Source: Methylocapsa acidiphila B2 (GTDB taxonomy: Bacteria; Pseudomonadota; Alphaproteobacteria; Rhizobiales; Beijerinckiaceae). From it: a DNA stretch of 64,000 bases. The notes under the pieces were generated by a model that saw nothing but the letters and a program-made list of their open reading frames with translations, was not told the origin of the DNA and made no database searches. The stretch lies in contig NZ_KE386496.1 in the NCBI RefSeq assembly GCF_000427445.1, positions 1,840,506 through 1,904,505 on the forward strand, read 5' to 3'. Numbering within the stretch: the stretch's first letter is position 1; every line of letters starts with the position of its first letter. Positions 38,442-49,356 of the stretch are shown here, in pieces. The position numbers were made by a program, and so were the translations under genes.

Positions 38442-39550
38442 GGTTTGTCCTTGGAGCGGGATGCGAGGCTCAACACGAGATCGGCGAGCCGTTCGGCGGC
38501 GTCGGCGACGCCCACCTGCTTCGCCGCGGCGGCGCGGCGGGCGAGGTCCGGCAGGTCGGCCTGCGCTTCGAGCAAAGAAGTCGCCAGCCATTGCGGCGAA
38601 AATGCGCTCTGGTCCACGACGATCGCCGCGCCCGTCGCCGCGAATTGCGCGGCGTTCGCAGCCTGATCCTGGTCGAGCGCATGTGGGAGAGGAACGAGAA
38701 TCGCGGGGCGCCCGATGACCGCGAGCTCGGAGACGGTCGAGGCGCCCGCCCGCGCGACGACGAGATGCGCTTTGGCGATGCGCATCGGCAGGTCCGCGAA
38801 AAAGGCGGCGACCTCGGCCTCGAGACCGAGCCGGAGATAGGTCTCCTCGACTCTCGCGATGTCTTCGGGACGCGCCTGCTGGACGATGACGAGCCTTCGC
38901 CGTTCCTCCTCCGGCATGAGCGCGACCGCGGCCGGAACCACGTCGGACATGATGCGCGCGCCCTGTGAGCCGCCGGTGACGAGGAGCCGCAGCTTGCCGT
39001 CGGCGAAATCGGGAAAGGCGATTTTCGCGGCTTCGATCACCATAGGCCGGACCGGATTGCCGGTCCGATGCGTCTTGGCGCCGATTTTCGCGCTGACCCC
39101 GCCGAGCGCGTCGAATCCCTTGGCGATGGCGTCCACGCGGTCGGCGAGAAAATGGTTCGCCTTGCCGATGACGGCGTTGCCCTCGTGCAGGATCGTCGGC
39201 ACCCTGAGCCAGGAGGCGGCGAGCGCCGGCGACACGGTCGGATAGCCGCCGAAGCCCACGAAGGCCCGGGGCCGGATCTTCTTGAAAAGACGGCGCGCTT
39301 CAAGAGTCCCCCGCGCCAGCGTGAGAACCGCGCCGATGCGGGCTTGAAGCGAGCCGCCGCGCGGCGTCGCCGCGGCGATCTGATGGATGGCGCGGGCGGG
39401 AAAGGCCGCGCCATATTTCGTTGCGCGCGCGTCGGTGACGAGCTCAACGGCGACGCCGCGCGCGGCGAGCGCATTGCTCAAGGCCTCGGCCGGGAACAAA
39501 TGCCCGCCCGTGCCTCCCGCCGCAACCACGACCGGACGATCATCAACCAT
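38438..39550 (-). CDS. murG: UDP-GlcNAc transferase MurG
   Basis: 370 residues. GT-B glycosyltransferase with the N-terminal G loop [21 protein letters not shown], a second [27 protein letters not shown], the central [13 protein letters not shown], and the nucleotide-sugar region [15 protein letters not shown]. It adds GlcNAc to lipid I at the inner face of the inner membrane. Overlaps ftsW by 8 bases upstream and murC by 4 downstream. Confidence 0.97.
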   Translation of the reverse strand: MVDDRPVVVAAGGTGGHLFPAEALSNALAARGVAVELVTDARATKYGAAFPARAIHQIAAATPRGGSLQARIGAVLTLARGTLEARRLFKKIRPRAFVGFGGYPTVSPALAASWLRVPTILHEGNAVIGKANHFLADRVDAIAKGFDALGGVSAKIGAKTHRTGNPVRPMVIEAAKIAFPDFADGKLRLLVTGGSQGARIMSDVVPAAVALMPEEERRRLVIVQQARPEDIARVEETYLRLGLEAEVAAFFADLPMRIAKAHLVVARAGASTVSELAVIGRPAILVPLPHALDQDQAANAAQFAATGAAIVVDQSAFSPQWLATSLLEAQADLPDLARRAAAAKQVGVADAAERLADLVLSLASRSKDKP

Positions 39551-40691
39551 GCGAGTAGCTCAGCGAATGAGAATTGGCGAGGATCTCCGAGCCGGGACGC
39601 TTGCGCGTGACGGCGATCAGGAATCCGATCGCGAGCGCCAGGGAGACGAGGGACGAGCCGCCATAGGAGATGAAGGGCAAGGTCATGCCCTTGGCCGGCA
39701 TCAGGTGTAGATTCACCGCCATATTTATGGCGCTCTGAATGGCGAACAGCATGACGAGGCCGGCCGCGGCGAAGCGGCAGAACGGATCCTCGTTGCGCGC
39801 CGCCATCAACAGGCCGCGCAGCGCGATGAAGGTGAAAATGCCGACGAGCACGAGGCAGGCGATAATGCCGAACTCTTCTCCGGTGACGGCGAAAATGAAA
39901 TCCGTATGGGCGTCGGGAAGGATGCGCTTGACCGTGCCTTCGCCGGGGCCTTTGCCGAACCATCCGCCGGCCAGGAAACTATCGAGCGCCGTATCCACCT
40001 GAAACGTGTCGACGATCCCGCCGCCGGAGGCCGGGTCGATGAATTTAAGCACGCGCGCGCGCACATGCGGCACGAATTTATAGGCGAGCAAGGCGCCGCT
40101 GACGCCGGCTCCGCCGATGCCCACGACCCAGAACCAATGCAGCCCGGCCATGAAGAAGAGCGCCGCCCAGACCAGCGAAATGAGCATCGTCTGGCCGAAG
40201 TCCGGCTGCAAGATCAGGGGAACGATCGTCGCCGGCAGCAGGAACAGCGCGATCAGATTGGCCGGGACGTCGCGCCGCTTGCCGCCTTCGGCGAAAGCCC
40301 AGGAGACGAGAATGACGAAGGCTGGCTTGAGGAATTCCGAAGGCTGGATGCCGAGGATCCAGCGCTTGGAGCCTTTGACCTCATGACCGAAAACCAGCGC
40401 AGTGAGGATGAGCGCCATAGATACGAGAAAGACGATGAGCGCCGTCCGCCGCACCTGACGCGGCGTGAGGAAGGATGTGGCGAAGAGCACGACGATCGCC
40501 GGCGCGAGATAAAGCGCCTGGCGATGCACGAAATGGAAAGACGGCAAGCCGAGGCGCTCGGCGACCGGCGGGCTGCCCGCCATAGTGAGCACGAGCCCAA
40601 GGACAATCAGCGACCCGATGGCGGCGAGCATCCATCGATCGATCGTCCACCACCAATTGGCCAAGGCCGTACGTTCCGCGCGCGAAGCCAT
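39543..40691 (-). CDS. ftsW: SEDS glycosyltransferase FtsW
   Basis: 382 residues from the ATG at 40691, with AAAAGGAGG upstream, which fixes the start. About ten TM helices (MLAAIGSLIVLGLVLTMA; ALIVFLVSMALILTALVFG; LVWAALFFMAGLHWFWVVG). SEDS motifs include GSKRWILGIQPSEFLKPAFV, FAVTGEEFGIIACLVLVG and the C-terminal KGMTLPFISYGGSSLVSLAL. It polymerises septal glycan with FtsI. The GST gene on the other strand starts 78 bases upstream, so the two are divergently transcribed here. Confidence 0.96.
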   Translation of the reverse strand: MASRAERTALANWWWTIDRWMLAAIGSLIVLGLVLTMAGSPPVAERLGLPSFHFVHRQALYLAPAIVVLFATSFLTPRQVRRTALIVFLVSMALILTALVFGHEVKGSKRWILGIQPSEFLKPAFVILVSWAFAEGGKRRDVPANLIALFLLPATIVPLILQPDFGQTMLISLVWAALFFMAGLHWFWVVGIGGAGVSGALLAYKFVPHVRARVLKFIDPASGGGIVDTFQVDTALDSFLAGGWFGKGPGEGTVKRILPDAHTDFIFAVTGEEFGIIACLVLVGIFTFIALRGLLMAARNEDPFCRFAAAGLVMLFAIQSAINMAVNLHLMPAKGMTLPFISYGGSSLVSLALAIGFLIAVTRKRPGSEILANSHSLSYSHG

Positions 40692-40769
40692 GCGGCCTCC
40701 TTTTAGATCCAATATGAGCAATGTTGTCGAGTTTTGGTTAATGATTCCTCTTTATACAAAGGAACCACA

Positions 40770-41582
40770 GTGACGAAGCCCAGCGAAACCATAGGCGCAA
40801 AGCCGCACCTATATCATGCGCCTCCCTCCTATTATTCGATGATCGCGCGGCTCGCGCTCGCCGAGGGGGGCGTCGCCTATGAGCCCGTCTTCGTAGACAT
40901 CCATTTCAGGCTCAACCAAGAACAGCCCGACTATGTCCGGCTCAATCCGAACATGACCGTGCCGACCCTTGTGCTGGCGGACCGTGTTCTCGATCAAAGC
41001 CGCGACATCGCCGAATATGCGTTCGGCGTCAGCGAGGCGACGTTGAGCGCGGACGCCAAATCTTGGCTCGATCTCCATTACGCCCTCCCGATCGAAGAGC
41101 TGACCTTCGGAACCTTTCTCGCCCGCAATCCCCTGGCGCGGCTCATGATCCCGAAAGTGCTGGCGAGGAGCCATCGACGATTGCTGGAGCGCGCCGTCCA
41201 GAATCCCGATCTCGCGCCGCTCTATCAGGCGCGGGCGAAGGTCTTCGCCGAGCGGCTCCGCATCTTCAGTCCTGCGGCGGCGGAGCAGCTCGCGGACCGC
41301 CGTCGCGCCCAGGCGATCGACATTTTGGACCGGATGGAGCGCGCCCTCGGAGACGGCCGCGCGACTCTGACGCCGCCCGCCTATGGCGTCGCGGACGCGG
41401 TGCTGACCGTGTTCCTCGCGCGCATCGCGTTCATCGGCCTCGGCGCGGAATTGTCGAGGCGTCCGGCGCTCGAGCGCTATTGGCGCGCCATGCAAGCCCG
41501 CCCCAGCTTCGCCGCAGCTGACATTTGGACAAAGGCGCATATTTTCCGCCTGCTCAAAGGAATTCTGCTCGATAGAGCGTGA
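40770..41582 (+). CDS. glutathione S-transferase family protein
   Basis: 270 residues from GTG 40770, with AAAGGA about 7 bases upstream. A thioredoxin-like N-terminal domain (HLYHAPPSYYSMIARLALAE, then YVRLNPNMTVPTLVLADRVL and QSRDIAEY) has the cis-Pro (VPTL) and glutathione-contacting Gln-Ser. It is followed by an all-helical C-terminal domain. The N-terminal Ser/Tyr pair could be catalytic. It is oriented against the flanking cell-wall genes and sits between ftsW and murD, an insertion into an otherwise contiguous dcw cluster. The substrate is unknown; the fold call is firm. Confidence 0.85.
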   Translation: MTKPSETIGAKPHLYHAPPSYYSMIARLALAEGGVAYEPVFVDIHFRLNQEQPDYVRLNPNMTVPTLVLADRVLDQSRDIAEYAFGVSEATLSADAKSWLDLHYALPIEELTFGTFLARNPLARLMIPKVLARSHRRLLERAVQNPDLAPLYQARAKVFAERLRIFSPAAAEQLADRRRAQAIDILDRMERALGDGRATLTPPAYGVADAVLTVFLARIAFIGLGAELSRRPALERYWRAMQARPSFAAADIWTKAHIFRLLKGILLDRA

Positions 41583-41749
41583 CGGCTGCGGAATCCGATA
41601 CCGCCGGCCTGCGTCGCCGAAGTTCAGAGGCGTCGGCAGAGCATCTCGCGATCGTCGAATTGCGGCCGGGCGGCGGCTGATGGCTGATCAACGGCTTGAC
41701 CGGGTCGGCTCCGACCGCCGCCTCCAGCGTTGACCGAACGATCATGACG

Positions 41750-43144
41750 TCATGTCCCCGTCGGCGCGCTGATGATCGCTTTCGCGATCTCGCGAAACCG
41801 GTCGCCGCGCTTCTCGAAATCGGAAAATTGATCGAAGGAGGCGCAGGCAGGCGATAACAGGACCACGGGTTCCGCGAGCGCGCTCGCCTCGGCGTCGGCC
41901 GAAGCGCGCGGAACCGCGGTCTCGAGCGCGCCGCAAAGCTCGAATGGAAAAGCGTCGCCGATCGTCTTCGCGAAGGCCTCGCTGGCCTCGCCGATGAGAT
42001 AGGCCTTGACGACTTTCGGGAACAAGGGCCGTAGCGCCTCTATGCCGCCTTGCTTCGCCCGACCACCCAGAATCCAGAAGACTTTATCGAAAGACAAAAG
42101 CGCTTTCTCGGCGGCGTCGGCGTTGGTCGCCTTGGAATCATTGACGAAGAGAACGCGGCCTTTGCGTCCGACCTCCTCCAGGCGATGGGCGAGGCCTGGA
42201 AAGCTCCGCAGACCTTTCGCCACGCGCTCGAGCTCGAAGCCGAGCGGGCCGAGAGCGGCGACCGCCGCCGCGGCGTTCTGGCCGTTATGCGCGCCGCGCA
42301 ACGAAGCGATTCCCGCGAGATCGGCGATATCGCTCGAGCGTCCCTCGGCGCGGCGCACGAGATGCGCGCCGTCGAGGACGACGCCGTTCTCGATGGTGGG
42401 ACTTTCGACGGAGACGAGGGTCGGCCGCAGGCCGGCCGCGCGCAAATCGTCGGCGATCGCACGGGTGAAGCGATCGTCGGCGCCGATGACGGCCTGATCG
42501 GCCTGACGCACAAGCCGCGCCTTGATCGCGGCGTAATTTTCAATCGTCCCGTGCCGATCGAGATGGTCCGGCGTGACGTTCAGCAATATGCCGACCGTCG
42601 GATCGAGCGTCGGCGCGAGATCGATCTGGAAGGAGGAGCACTCGACCACATGGACGCGGTCCGGCGCCGGCGGGGAAAGCGCCAGGATCGGCGTGCCTAT
42701 ATTGCCGCCGACCGCGACCTCATAGCCAAAGCTGCGGAAAAGATGCGCGACGAGCGCGGTGGTCGTCGATTTCCCATTGGTGCCGGTGATGGCCACGAAG
42801 GGAGATTTGGGCGCGATCTTGCGCCGCTCCCGGCAAAAAAGCTCGATGTCGCCGATGATCTCGACCCCGGCGGCCTTCGCCTTCAAGACGGTCCAATGCG
42901 GCGCCGGATGGGTGAGAGGAACGCCGGGCGATAAGATCAACGAGTCGAGGCCGCTCCAATCGGCGCTCGCCAGATTTTCGATCCGGAGCCCGGCCGCCCG
43001 CGCTTTTTCCCGCGCGTGCTCATTATCGTCCCAGACGATGACCCGGGCGCCGCCGGCGACCAAGGCCTGCGCGGTGACGAATCCGGAGCCGCCGAGGCCG
43101 AAAACGGCGACATGCTTGTCCTTATAGGCGGTGACCGGCGTCAT
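41750..43144 (-). CDS. murD: UDP-N-acetylmuramoylalanine--D-glutamate ligase MurD
   Basis: 464 residues from the ATG at 43144, two bases after the mraY stop. N-terminal dinucleotide-like motif [18 protein letters not shown]-loop [32 protein letters not shown], and C-terminal [12 protein letters not shown] with [10 protein letters not shown]. It adds D-Glu to UDP-MurNAc-L-Ala. It is the last dcw gene before the GST insertion; about 165 bases lie between the convergent ends. Confidence 0.97.
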   Translation of the reverse strand: MTPVTAYKDKHVAVFGLGGSGFVTAQALVAGGARVIVWDDNEHAREKARAAGLRIENLASADWSGLDSLILSPGVPLTHPAPHWTVLKAKAAGVEIIGDIELFCRERRKIAPKSPFVAITGTNGKSTTTALVAHLFRSFGYEVAVGGNIGTPILALSPPAPDRVHVVECSSFQIDLAPTLDPTVGILLNVTPDHLDRHGTIENYAAIKARLVRQADQAVIGADDRFTRAIADDLRAAGLRPTLVSVESPTIENGVVLDGAHLVRRAEGRSSDIADLAGIASLRGAHNGQNAAAAVAALGPLGFELERVAKGLRSFPGLAHRLEEVGRKGRVLFVNDSKATNADAAEKALLSFDKVFWILGGRAKQGGIEALRPLFPKVVKAYLIGEASEAFAKTIGDAFPFELCGALETAVPRASADAEASALAEPVVLLSPACASFDQFSDFEKRGDRFREIAKAIISAPTGT

Positions 43145-43146
43145 CG

Positions 43147-44229
43147 TCACCTCAGCTTCAGGGTGGAAAGGCCGATCAGCGCCAGGACGAAAGCGATGAT
43201 CCAAAATCGGACCACGACTTGAGGCTCGGACCAGCCAAGCTGCTCAAAGTGATGATGAATGGGCGCCATCTTGAAGACGCGCTTGCCGGTCAGCTTGAAC
43301 GAAGCCACTTGAATCACGACCGAAAGGGTCTCGACCACGAACAGTCCGCCGACGATGATGAGGACGATCTCATGCTTCACCGCGACCGCGATCGTGCCGA
43401 GCAGGCCGCCGAGCGCGAGCGAGCCTGTGTCGCCCATGAAGATTTGCGCCGGAGGCGCGTTGAACCAGAGAAAGCCGAGCCCCGCTCCGATCAGGCCGCC
43501 GCAGACAATCGCGAGCTCGCCCGCGCCGGGGACGAAATTGATCCCGAGATAGGTCGAGAAGATCGCATTGCCGGCGAGATAGGCGATGATTCCGAACGTC
43601 CCCGAGGCGATCATGACCGGCACGATGGCGAGGCCGTCGAGCCCGTCGGTGAGATTGACGGCGTTGCCGGCGGCGACGATGACGAAAGGCCCGAAGATGA
43701 GAAAGAACAGGCCGAGATCGGCGACAAAGCCGTTGACGGCGGGAAAGGCGAGCGCGGTCGTGTGCGGCGTTCCATATTTGATCATCGCATAGCAAGCGAT
43801 CACGGCGATCGCCGCCTCGAGGCCGAGCCGCAGCCGCCCAGAGAAGCCCTTATGCGTCTGCTTCGTCACTTTCAGGAAGTCGTCGTAGAAGCCGATCAGG
43901 CCGAAGCCGATCATGACCAGGAGGACGATCCATACATAATGATTGCGGAGATTGGCCCAAAGCAGGGTCGAGACGATGAGGCCCGAGAGGATCATCAGGC
44001 CGCCCATGGTCGGCGTGCCCTTTTTGGTGAGCAGATGCGACTGAGGCCCATCGTCGCGGATCGGCTGGCCCTTGCCCTGCTTGAGGCGTAGCGCGGCGAT
44101 GACCCTCGGCCCGAAGAAGAACACGAAGAACAGCGCCGTGGCGGTCGCCCCGCCGGTGCGGAAGGTGATGTAGCGAAAGAGGTTGAGCGGCCCGAAGACG
44201 CTCGAAAATTCAGCGAGCCAGGTCAGCAT
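43147..44229 (-). CDS. mraY: phospho-N-acetylmuramoyl-pentapeptide-transferase MraY
   Basis: 360 residues, ten predicted TM helices. Conserved cytosolic motifs are present: [47 protein letters not shown] and the HHHFE motif ([13 protein letters not shown]). It transfers phospho-MurNAc-pentapeptide to undecaprenyl phosphate, making lipid I. Almost abuts murF (1-base gap) and murD (2 bases). Confidence 0.97.
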   Translation of the reverse strand: MLTWLAEFSSVFGPLNLFRYITFRTGGATATALFFVFFFGPRVIAALRLKQGKGQPIRDDGPQSHLLTKKGTPTMGGLMILSGLIVSTLLWANLRNHYVWIVLLVMIGFGLIGFYDDFLKVTKQTHKGFSGRLRLGLEAAIAVIACYAMIKYGTPHTTALAFPAVNGFVADLGLFFLIFGPFVIVAAGNAVNLTDGLDGLAIVPVMIASGTFGIIAYLAGNAIFSTYLGINFVPGAGELAIVCGGLIGAGLGFLWFNAPPAQIFMGDTGSLALGGLLGTIAVAVKHEIVLIIVGGLFVVETLSVVIQVASFKLTGKRVFKMAPIHHHFEQLGWSEPQVVVRFWIIAFVLALIGLSTLKLR

Positions 44230-44230
44230 G

Positions 44231-45688
44231 TCAGTTTTCCCGCCCTGCTTGCGCCGCTCCGGGCGTGAATGGACCCTGCTTCAACGCCGCGACGATTGCG
44301 CTCATCTGGCTTCCGTTCGAGCCCTTGACGACGACCACGTCGCCGCCGCGAATGGCCGCGCAGGCGATGGGCAAAAGCTCGCTCGCGCTTTCACGCCAGG
44401 CGCCTTGAAATTGTCCGGGCAGCGCCAGGAACAAATGTTTCATTAAAGGACCCGCCGCATAGACAAGATCGATGTGATTGGCTTCGATGTCGCGTGCGAG
44501 CCCGGCGTGCATGGAGGCTTCTTCCCGCCCCAGCTCGAGCATGTCGCCCAGGATCGCGATCCGCCGGCCCGTCTCCGACGCGGGCAAGGCCCCGGCGAGC
44601 GCGAAAGCCGCGCGCATCGAGGCCGGATTGGCGTTATAGCTCTCGTCGATCAAGGTGAAGGCGCCGCCTTTCGCCTCGAGGGTCAGCTGCTGGCCCCGCC
44701 CGGCCCCCGCGGCAAAGGAAGCAAGCGCAGCCGCAGCCGCGTCGAGATCGACCCCGACCGCCTTAGCGGCGAGAAGCACGGCGAGCGAGTTCAGCGCGAG
44801 ATGGCGCCCAGGCGCGCCGAGCCGATAGGTCAGCGCTCGGCCGCAAATCTCCGCCTCGATCACGGAATGATCCGCCGCGAGCGCGACATTCACGAGCCTG
44901 GCGTCCGCTTTTTCATGTTCGCCGAAGCTCGCGACATAGCCGGCGGCCGAGGCCTCCGCTTGCGCGAGAAGCCGGTCATACTGTGCGATGTCGCGATGGA
45001 GGATCACGACCCCGCCTGGCGCGAGGCCTGAGAAAATCTCCGCCTTGGCGTCGGCGATCTCGTCGAGATTCGCGAAATTCTCGAGATGGACCGGCGCGAT
45101 GGTCGTGACGATCGCGACATGCGGGCGAACCATGGCGACGAGCGGCGCAATCTCGCCCTTGTGGTTCATGCCGATCTCGAAAACGCCGAACCGGCTCTGC
45201 TTCGGCATGCGCGCGAGCGTCAGCGGAACGCCAAAATGATTATTGTAGGACGCGACCGACGCATGCACGGCGCCGCCCGGGGCGAGCGCGACGCGCAAGG
45301 CCTCCTTGGTCGAGGTCTTCCCGACGGATCCGGTCACGGCGATAATGCGCGCGGCGGTGCGGTCCCGGGCGGCGACGCCGAGGCCTTCGAGGGCGCGCAG
45401 AACGTCGCGCACGACAAAAAGCGAGCCCTGCCCTGCGAGCGCGTCGGCATGGGCCTCGTCGACGACCGCCGCAAGCGCCCCTTTGTCGAAAGCCGCCGCG
45501 ACATGGTCATGGCCGTCGCTGTTCTCGCCCTTGATCGCGAAAAAAAGCTCGTCCTCGCGGAGGCTGCGGGTGTCGATGGATATGCCGGTCGCACCGCGTT
45601 TCGGCATGCCGCCGCTGACCCGCGCCGCGAGGGGGGCGACGAGTCCGAGCCCGGTCCATAAAGCCTCGTTCGAGGCACCGTCGGTCAT
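44231..45688 (-). CDS. murF: UDP-MurNAc-tripeptide--D-alanyl-D-alanine ligase MurF
   Basis: 485 residues from the ATG at 45688, overlapping the murE stop. Substrate-binding N-terminus ([20 protein letters not shown]), P-loop [30 protein letters not shown], and C-terminal [17 protein letters not shown] with [10 protein letters not shown]. It adds D-Ala-D-Ala (product of Ddl, 35008) to complete the pentapeptide. Confidence 0.97.
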   Translation of the reverse strand: MTDGASNEALWTGLGLVAPLAARVSGGMPKRGATGISIDTRSLREDELFFAIKGENSDGHDHVAAAFDKGALAAVVDEAHADALAGQGSLFVVRDVLRALEGLGVAARDRTAARIIAVTGSVGKTSTKEALRVALAPGGAVHASVASYNNHFGVPLTLARMPKQSRFGVFEIGMNHKGEIAPLVAMVRPHVAIVTTIAPVHLENFANLDEIADAKAEIFSGLAPGGVVILHRDIAQYDRLLAQAEASAAGYVASFGEHEKADARLVNVALAADHSVIEAEICGRALTYRLGAPGRHLALNSLAVLLAAKAVGVDLDAAAAALASFAAGAGRGQQLTLEAKGGAFTLIDESYNANPASMRAAFALAGALPASETGRRIAILGDMLELGREEASMHAGLARDIEANHIDLVYAAGPLMKHLFLALPGQFQGAWRESASELLPIACAAIRGGDVVVVKGSNGSQMSAIVAALKQGPFTPGAAQAGREN

Positions 45689-47142
45689 GCGGCAAATTCC
45701 TTCAATGCCGCTCGCGCGCAATCGGAATCGGAGAAAGGAAGCGTCCTGTCGCCAATGATTTGGCCGGTTTCATGGCCTTTGCCGGCGATGACGAGACCGT
45801 CGCCGGGCTCGAGCAGCGCGATCGCCTGCGAAATCGCCGCAGCTCGGTCGGCGATCTCCTGGACATTTTCCCTATTCCCCGCGCCGGCGAGGATCGCTTT
45901 GCGAATCGCCGCTGGGTCCTCGCTGCGCGGATTGTCGTCGGTGACGATGACGCGATCGGCGAGCCGCGCGGCGACCTCGCCCATGATGGGCCTTTTGCCC
46001 GCGTCGCGATCGCCGCCGCAGCCGAAGACCACGACGAGCGTCTTTGTCACAAAAGGCCGCAGCGCGCTCAAGACCTTGTCGAGCGCGTCGGGCTTATGCG
46101 CGTAATCGACAAAGACCGGAGCGCCGTTGCGGCGGCCGACGAGCTCGAGCCGGCCCAGCGCCCCTTCGAGCCGCTCCAGCGCGGCGAAAACCGACTCCGG
46201 CGGGCTTCCGCTCGCGATGCAAAGCCCGGCGGCGACAAGCGCGTTCGAGGCCTGAAAAGCCCCGGCGAGGGGCAGTCGAACCATGACCTCCCCGCCGCCA
46301 TACGCGAAACGCAGCCGCGTTGAAAAATTTTCGGCCTCGGCTTCGATGAGACGCAGCGCCTCGCCTTTCCTCCCGACCGAAAAGAGACGCAGGCCACGTC
46401 TCTCGCAGGCGGCCATGACCTTGTCCGCGACATCGCTGTCGGCGTCGACGACGGCCGTCTGACCCGGACGCAGCAACGCCTCGAAGAGCCGGAGCTTGGC
46501 CGCGAGATAATCCTCGAGCGTCGCATGATAGTCGAGATGGTCGCGCGAAAGATTGGTGAAGCCTGCCGCCGCAATGCGGACGCCGTCGAGACGGCGCTGC
46601 TCGATCCCATGCGAGGAGGCTTCCAGCGCGAGATGCGTGACCCCGTCGCGCGCGAGCGCGTCGAGCGTCTTATGCAGCGTGATCGGGTCCGGCGTGGTCA
46701 AGGCGCCATAGACGGCGCCAGAAGGCGCGGCCAGGCCAAGCGTGCCGAGCGACGCCGCGCCGACGCCGAGCGTCGCCCAGATCTGGCGCGCGAAGGAGGC
46801 CACCGACGTTTTGCCGCTCGTACCCGTGATCGCAACGATTGTCTCGGGCTGGCGCGGATAGAGGAGCGCCGCGGCTTGCGCCAAGGCGGCGCGCGCGTCC
46901 TCGACCTTGATGAAGGCCGCATCGCCGATCGGCGTTTCCGGCGTGCGCTCGGCTACGATGACGACGGCGCCCCGCCGCGCCGCCTCCCCGGCGAAGGCGA
47001 GGCCGTCCGCTTTAACTCCGGGCACGGCGAAAAACACGCCGCCTTCGACCACATTGCGGCTGTCGAAGGCGATGTCTGCGACCGCGCGCCCGCGCAACGG
47101 CTCCGGCAGCTCGACGTTCGGGAAGAGCTCGGCGAGCCGCAT
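45685..47142 (-). CDS. murE: UDP-MurNAc-L-Ala-D-Glu--2,6-diaminopimelate ligase MurE
   Basis: 485 residues; the start is ATG 47142, overlapping the ftsI stop (TGATG). FDSRNVVEGGVFFAVPGVK, P-loop ITGTSGKTSVASFARQIW, NLSRDHLDYHATLEDYLAAK, and the DNPRSEDP motif that selects meso-diaminopimelate rather than lysine. It links the cluster to the dapD-lysA pathway elsewhere in this window. Confidence 0.97.
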   Translation of the reverse strand: MRLAELFPNVELPEPLRGRAVADIAFDSRNVVEGGVFFAVPGVKADGLAFAGEAARRGAVVIVAERTPETPIGDAAFIKVEDARAALAQAAALLYPRQPETIVAITGTSGKTSVASFARQIWATLGVGAASLGTLGLAAPSGAVYGALTTPDPITLHKTLDALARDGVTHLALEASSHGIEQRRLDGVRIAAAGFTNLSRDHLDYHATLEDYLAAKLRLFEALLRPGQTAVVDADSDVADKVMAACERRGLRLFSVGRKGEALRLIEAEAENFSTRLRFAYGGGEVMVRLPLAGAFQASNALVAAGLCIASGSPPESVFAALERLEGALGRLELVGRRNGAPVFVDYAHKPDALDKVLSALRPFVTKTLVVVFGCGGDRDAGKRPIMGEVAARLADRVIVTDDNPRSEDPAAIRKAILAGAGNRENVQEIADRAAAISQAIALLEPGDGLVIAGKGHETGQIIGDRTLPFSDSDCARAALKEFAA

Positions 47143-48950
47143 CAATGCCCGCCTCCGCCGCTAGCCGGCGTGTTGGCTATGCCATAGCCGAGCTTCGCGA
47201 GAAGCGGAAAGGGCTGGGTCGGCAATTCGATGCGCGGCGGAATGCCGAGCAAGGGCCCGGTCCGCTCGATAATCTTGCCGGTGACCGAGCCCGCGTTATG
47301 AGCAGCCGTATGATAATAGCCGTCCTCGGGCAGGCCCTGCGGCTCGTCGAGCAGGGTGAGGTAGAGGTATTTCGGCTTATCTGACGGCAGGATCGCCATG
47401 AACGTCGTGAACACCTTGTCCGTCGCGTAGTGGCCATGCACGATCTTATCGGCCGTGCCCGTCTTTCCGCCGACGAAATAGCCTTTGATGTCGGCGATCT
47501 TCGCGGTTCCGATCTCGGCGTTGAGGCGCATGAGATAGCGCATCGATTCCGACGTCTCAGGCTTGACCACGCGGACCGCGACCTGCTTCGCCTCGGCCTC
47601 GCCGCGCTTCAGAAAGGTCGGCGCCATCAAGAGGCCGCCGTTGACGAGCGCCCCCACAGCCATCACCGCCTGCAATGGGGCGACATTGAGGCCCTGGCCG
47701 AAGGCTATGGTCATTGTGTTGAGCTCGCCCCAGTTTCTCGGAACGAGCGGATCGGCCGTTTCCGGCAATTCGGTGCGCAAGCGCGTGAGTTGCCCCATCT
47801 TGCGCAAGAACGCCTTGTGGCCTTCGACTCCGACCATCAGCGCCATGCGGGCGACGCCGATGTTGGAGGAATAGGTGAAGACCTCCGGCACGCTCAGCAC
47901 CCGGTGCTGGGCGTGATAATCATGGATCGTGAAGCGGCCGTGGCGCAGTGAGTCCCGCGCGTCGATCCGCGAATGAAGATTGACCTTGCCGAGATCGAGC
48001 GCCATCGCGATGGAGATCGCCTTAAAGGTCGAGCCCATCTCATAAACGCCAACGGAAAGTCGGTTGATATGATTGGGATCGAGCGCGTCTGCCGGCGTGT
48101 TCGGATCGTAATCCGGCAGCGACGCCATGGCGACGACCTCGCCGGTGTCGACGTCGAGAATGGTCGCCGCGCCGGCTTTCGCCCTGAACTTGGCGATGCC
48201 TTTGGCGAGCTCGTCGCGAACCGCATAGGTCGCCTTGAGATCGAGAGAGGTCGTGATCGGCTTCAAATTGTCCGGTGTCAGGCTGAATCCCGCGCCGTGA
48301 AGATCGGCCAGGCCTTGACCGTCGATATATTTCTCCAGCCCGGAAATGCCGACGCCGTCGAGATTGGCGAAGCCTAAGACATGCGCGGCAAGCGGGCCGT
48401 TCGGATAGATCCGCTTATTCTCGGGGAGGAAGCCGACGCCCGGAAGGCCGAGCCTATAGACTTCCTGCTGCTGCTTCGGCGTGACCGCGCGCTTGACCCA
48501 GATAAACCCCTTGCGCGAGCCCAATCTCGTCCGCAATTCACGCGCGTCGACATCGGGCAGGACCGCCGTGAGAAGCTCAACCGCCTCATCCTTGTCGATA
48601 ATGCGCCTCGGCTCGGCGAACACCGACATGACCTTGACGTCAGTGGCGAGAACCTCGCCATTGCGGTCGAGAATGTCCGGCCGCGCGGCCGCAATCACAT
48701 CGGAGCCCGAGCGCTTGCCCCCTTGAGGCTGTTCCGGCTTTAGGCCGAAAAGTATGAGTCTGCCGCCAATGATCCCATAGACGGCCAGAAAAACGCAGGC
48801 GACGAGGAAAATACGGGGCCTGCTTTTGTCGAGCTTGGTCGAAAACAGGTCGCCGAGCGCCGCTTTGAGCCAGCCCGCGAAGGACCGTTTCGGGCGGCCG
48901 GGCGGGCCTTGCTCTCCCTTCCTCGCCAATGGGTCGAACCGATCGCTCAT
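47142..48950 (-). CDS. ftsI: septal transpeptidase FtsI (PBP3)
   Basis: 602 residues. A short basic N-terminus, one TM helix (IFLVACVFLAVYGIIGGRLI), a PBP dimerisation domain, then the transpeptidase with catalytic SxxK (GSTFKAIS), SxN (YSSNIGVAR) and KTG (VGGKTGTAD) motifs. It cross-links septal peptidoglycan with FtsW. The 15-base gap from ftsL and overlap with murE place it in the same transcript. Confidence 0.97.
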   Translation of the reverse strand: MSDRFDPLARKGEQGPPGRPKRSFAGWLKAALGDLFSTKLDKSRPRIFLVACVFLAVYGIIGGRLILFGLKPEQPQGGKRSGSDVIAAARPDILDRNGEVLATDVKVMSVFAEPRRIIDKDEAVELLTAVLPDVDARELRTRLGSRKGFIWVKRAVTPKQQQEVYRLGLPGVGFLPENKRIYPNGPLAAHVLGFANLDGVGISGLEKYIDGQGLADLHGAGFSLTPDNLKPITTSLDLKATYAVRDELAKGIAKFRAKAGAATILDVDTGEVVAMASLPDYDPNTPADALDPNHINRLSVGVYEMGSTFKAISIAMALDLGKVNLHSRIDARDSLRHGRFTIHDYHAQHRVLSVPEVFTYSSNIGVARMALMVGVEGHKAFLRKMGQLTRLRTELPETADPLVPRNWGELNTMTIAFGQGLNVAPLQAVMAVGALVNGGLLMAPTFLKRGEAEAKQVAVRVVKPETSESMRYLMRLNAEIGTAKIADIKGYFVGGKTGTADKIVHGHYATDKVFTTFMAILPSDKPKYLYLTLLDEPQGLPEDGYYHTAAHNAGSVTGKIIERTGPLLGIPPRIELPTQPFPLLAKLGYGIANTPASGGGGH

Positions 48951-48965
48951 CTCGATTCCCGATCG

Positions 48966-49355
48966 TCAGCGCGGGGACATGGCGGGCGTCGCCGGCGCCC
49001 CAGCGCCGATGCGCGGCGTATTGGTCGGCTCGGTCAAGCCGAGCAGCTCCATCTTGCGCCCGATGGAGTCGATTTTCTGCGCCTTGGACGGCAATGCGTC
49101 CGCGCCGACGATTTGGGTCAGGGCGACGGGCTGCAGGTCGAGAAGCTTGTCGGCGAGCGCCTGGATTCGCTCCGGCCTAGTCAAATGCGCCCATTCGGCG
49201 CGCAGCATCCCGATCTGGTCCTGCTCGGCCTTGATCTCATGCTTCAGCTTAACAATCCTCTCGGCGTGATAGATCGTCTCATATTTGATCGAATAGGCGT
49301 AGATGGCGGAGCCGATGAGGGCCACGACCGCGAGAAGATTTAAAATCCGCACCAT
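48966..49355 (-). CDS. ftsL: cell division protein FtsL
   Basis: 129 residues from the ATG at 49355, just after rsmH (1-base gap). One TM helix (ILNLLAVVALIGSAIYAYSI) then a periplasmic coiled coil (ERIVKLKHEIKAEQDQIGML) ending in a Pro-rich tail. FtsL is poorly conserved but its size, topology and position between rsmH and ftsI are diagnostic. It forms a complex with FtsB and FtsQ that activates FtsWI. Confidence 0.9.
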   Translation of the reverse strand: MVRILNLLAVVALIGSAIYAYSIKYETIYHAERIVKLKHEIKAEQDQIGMLRAEWAHLTRPERIQALADKLLDLQPVALTQIVGADALPSKAQKIDSIGRKMELLGLTEPTNTPRIGAGAPATPAMSPR

Positions 49356-49356
49356 G

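Noticed and set aside
41583-41749. Small minus-strand ORF between GST and murD
   Set aside because: It overlaps the end of the GST gene, has no ribosome binding site and shows no conserved composition.
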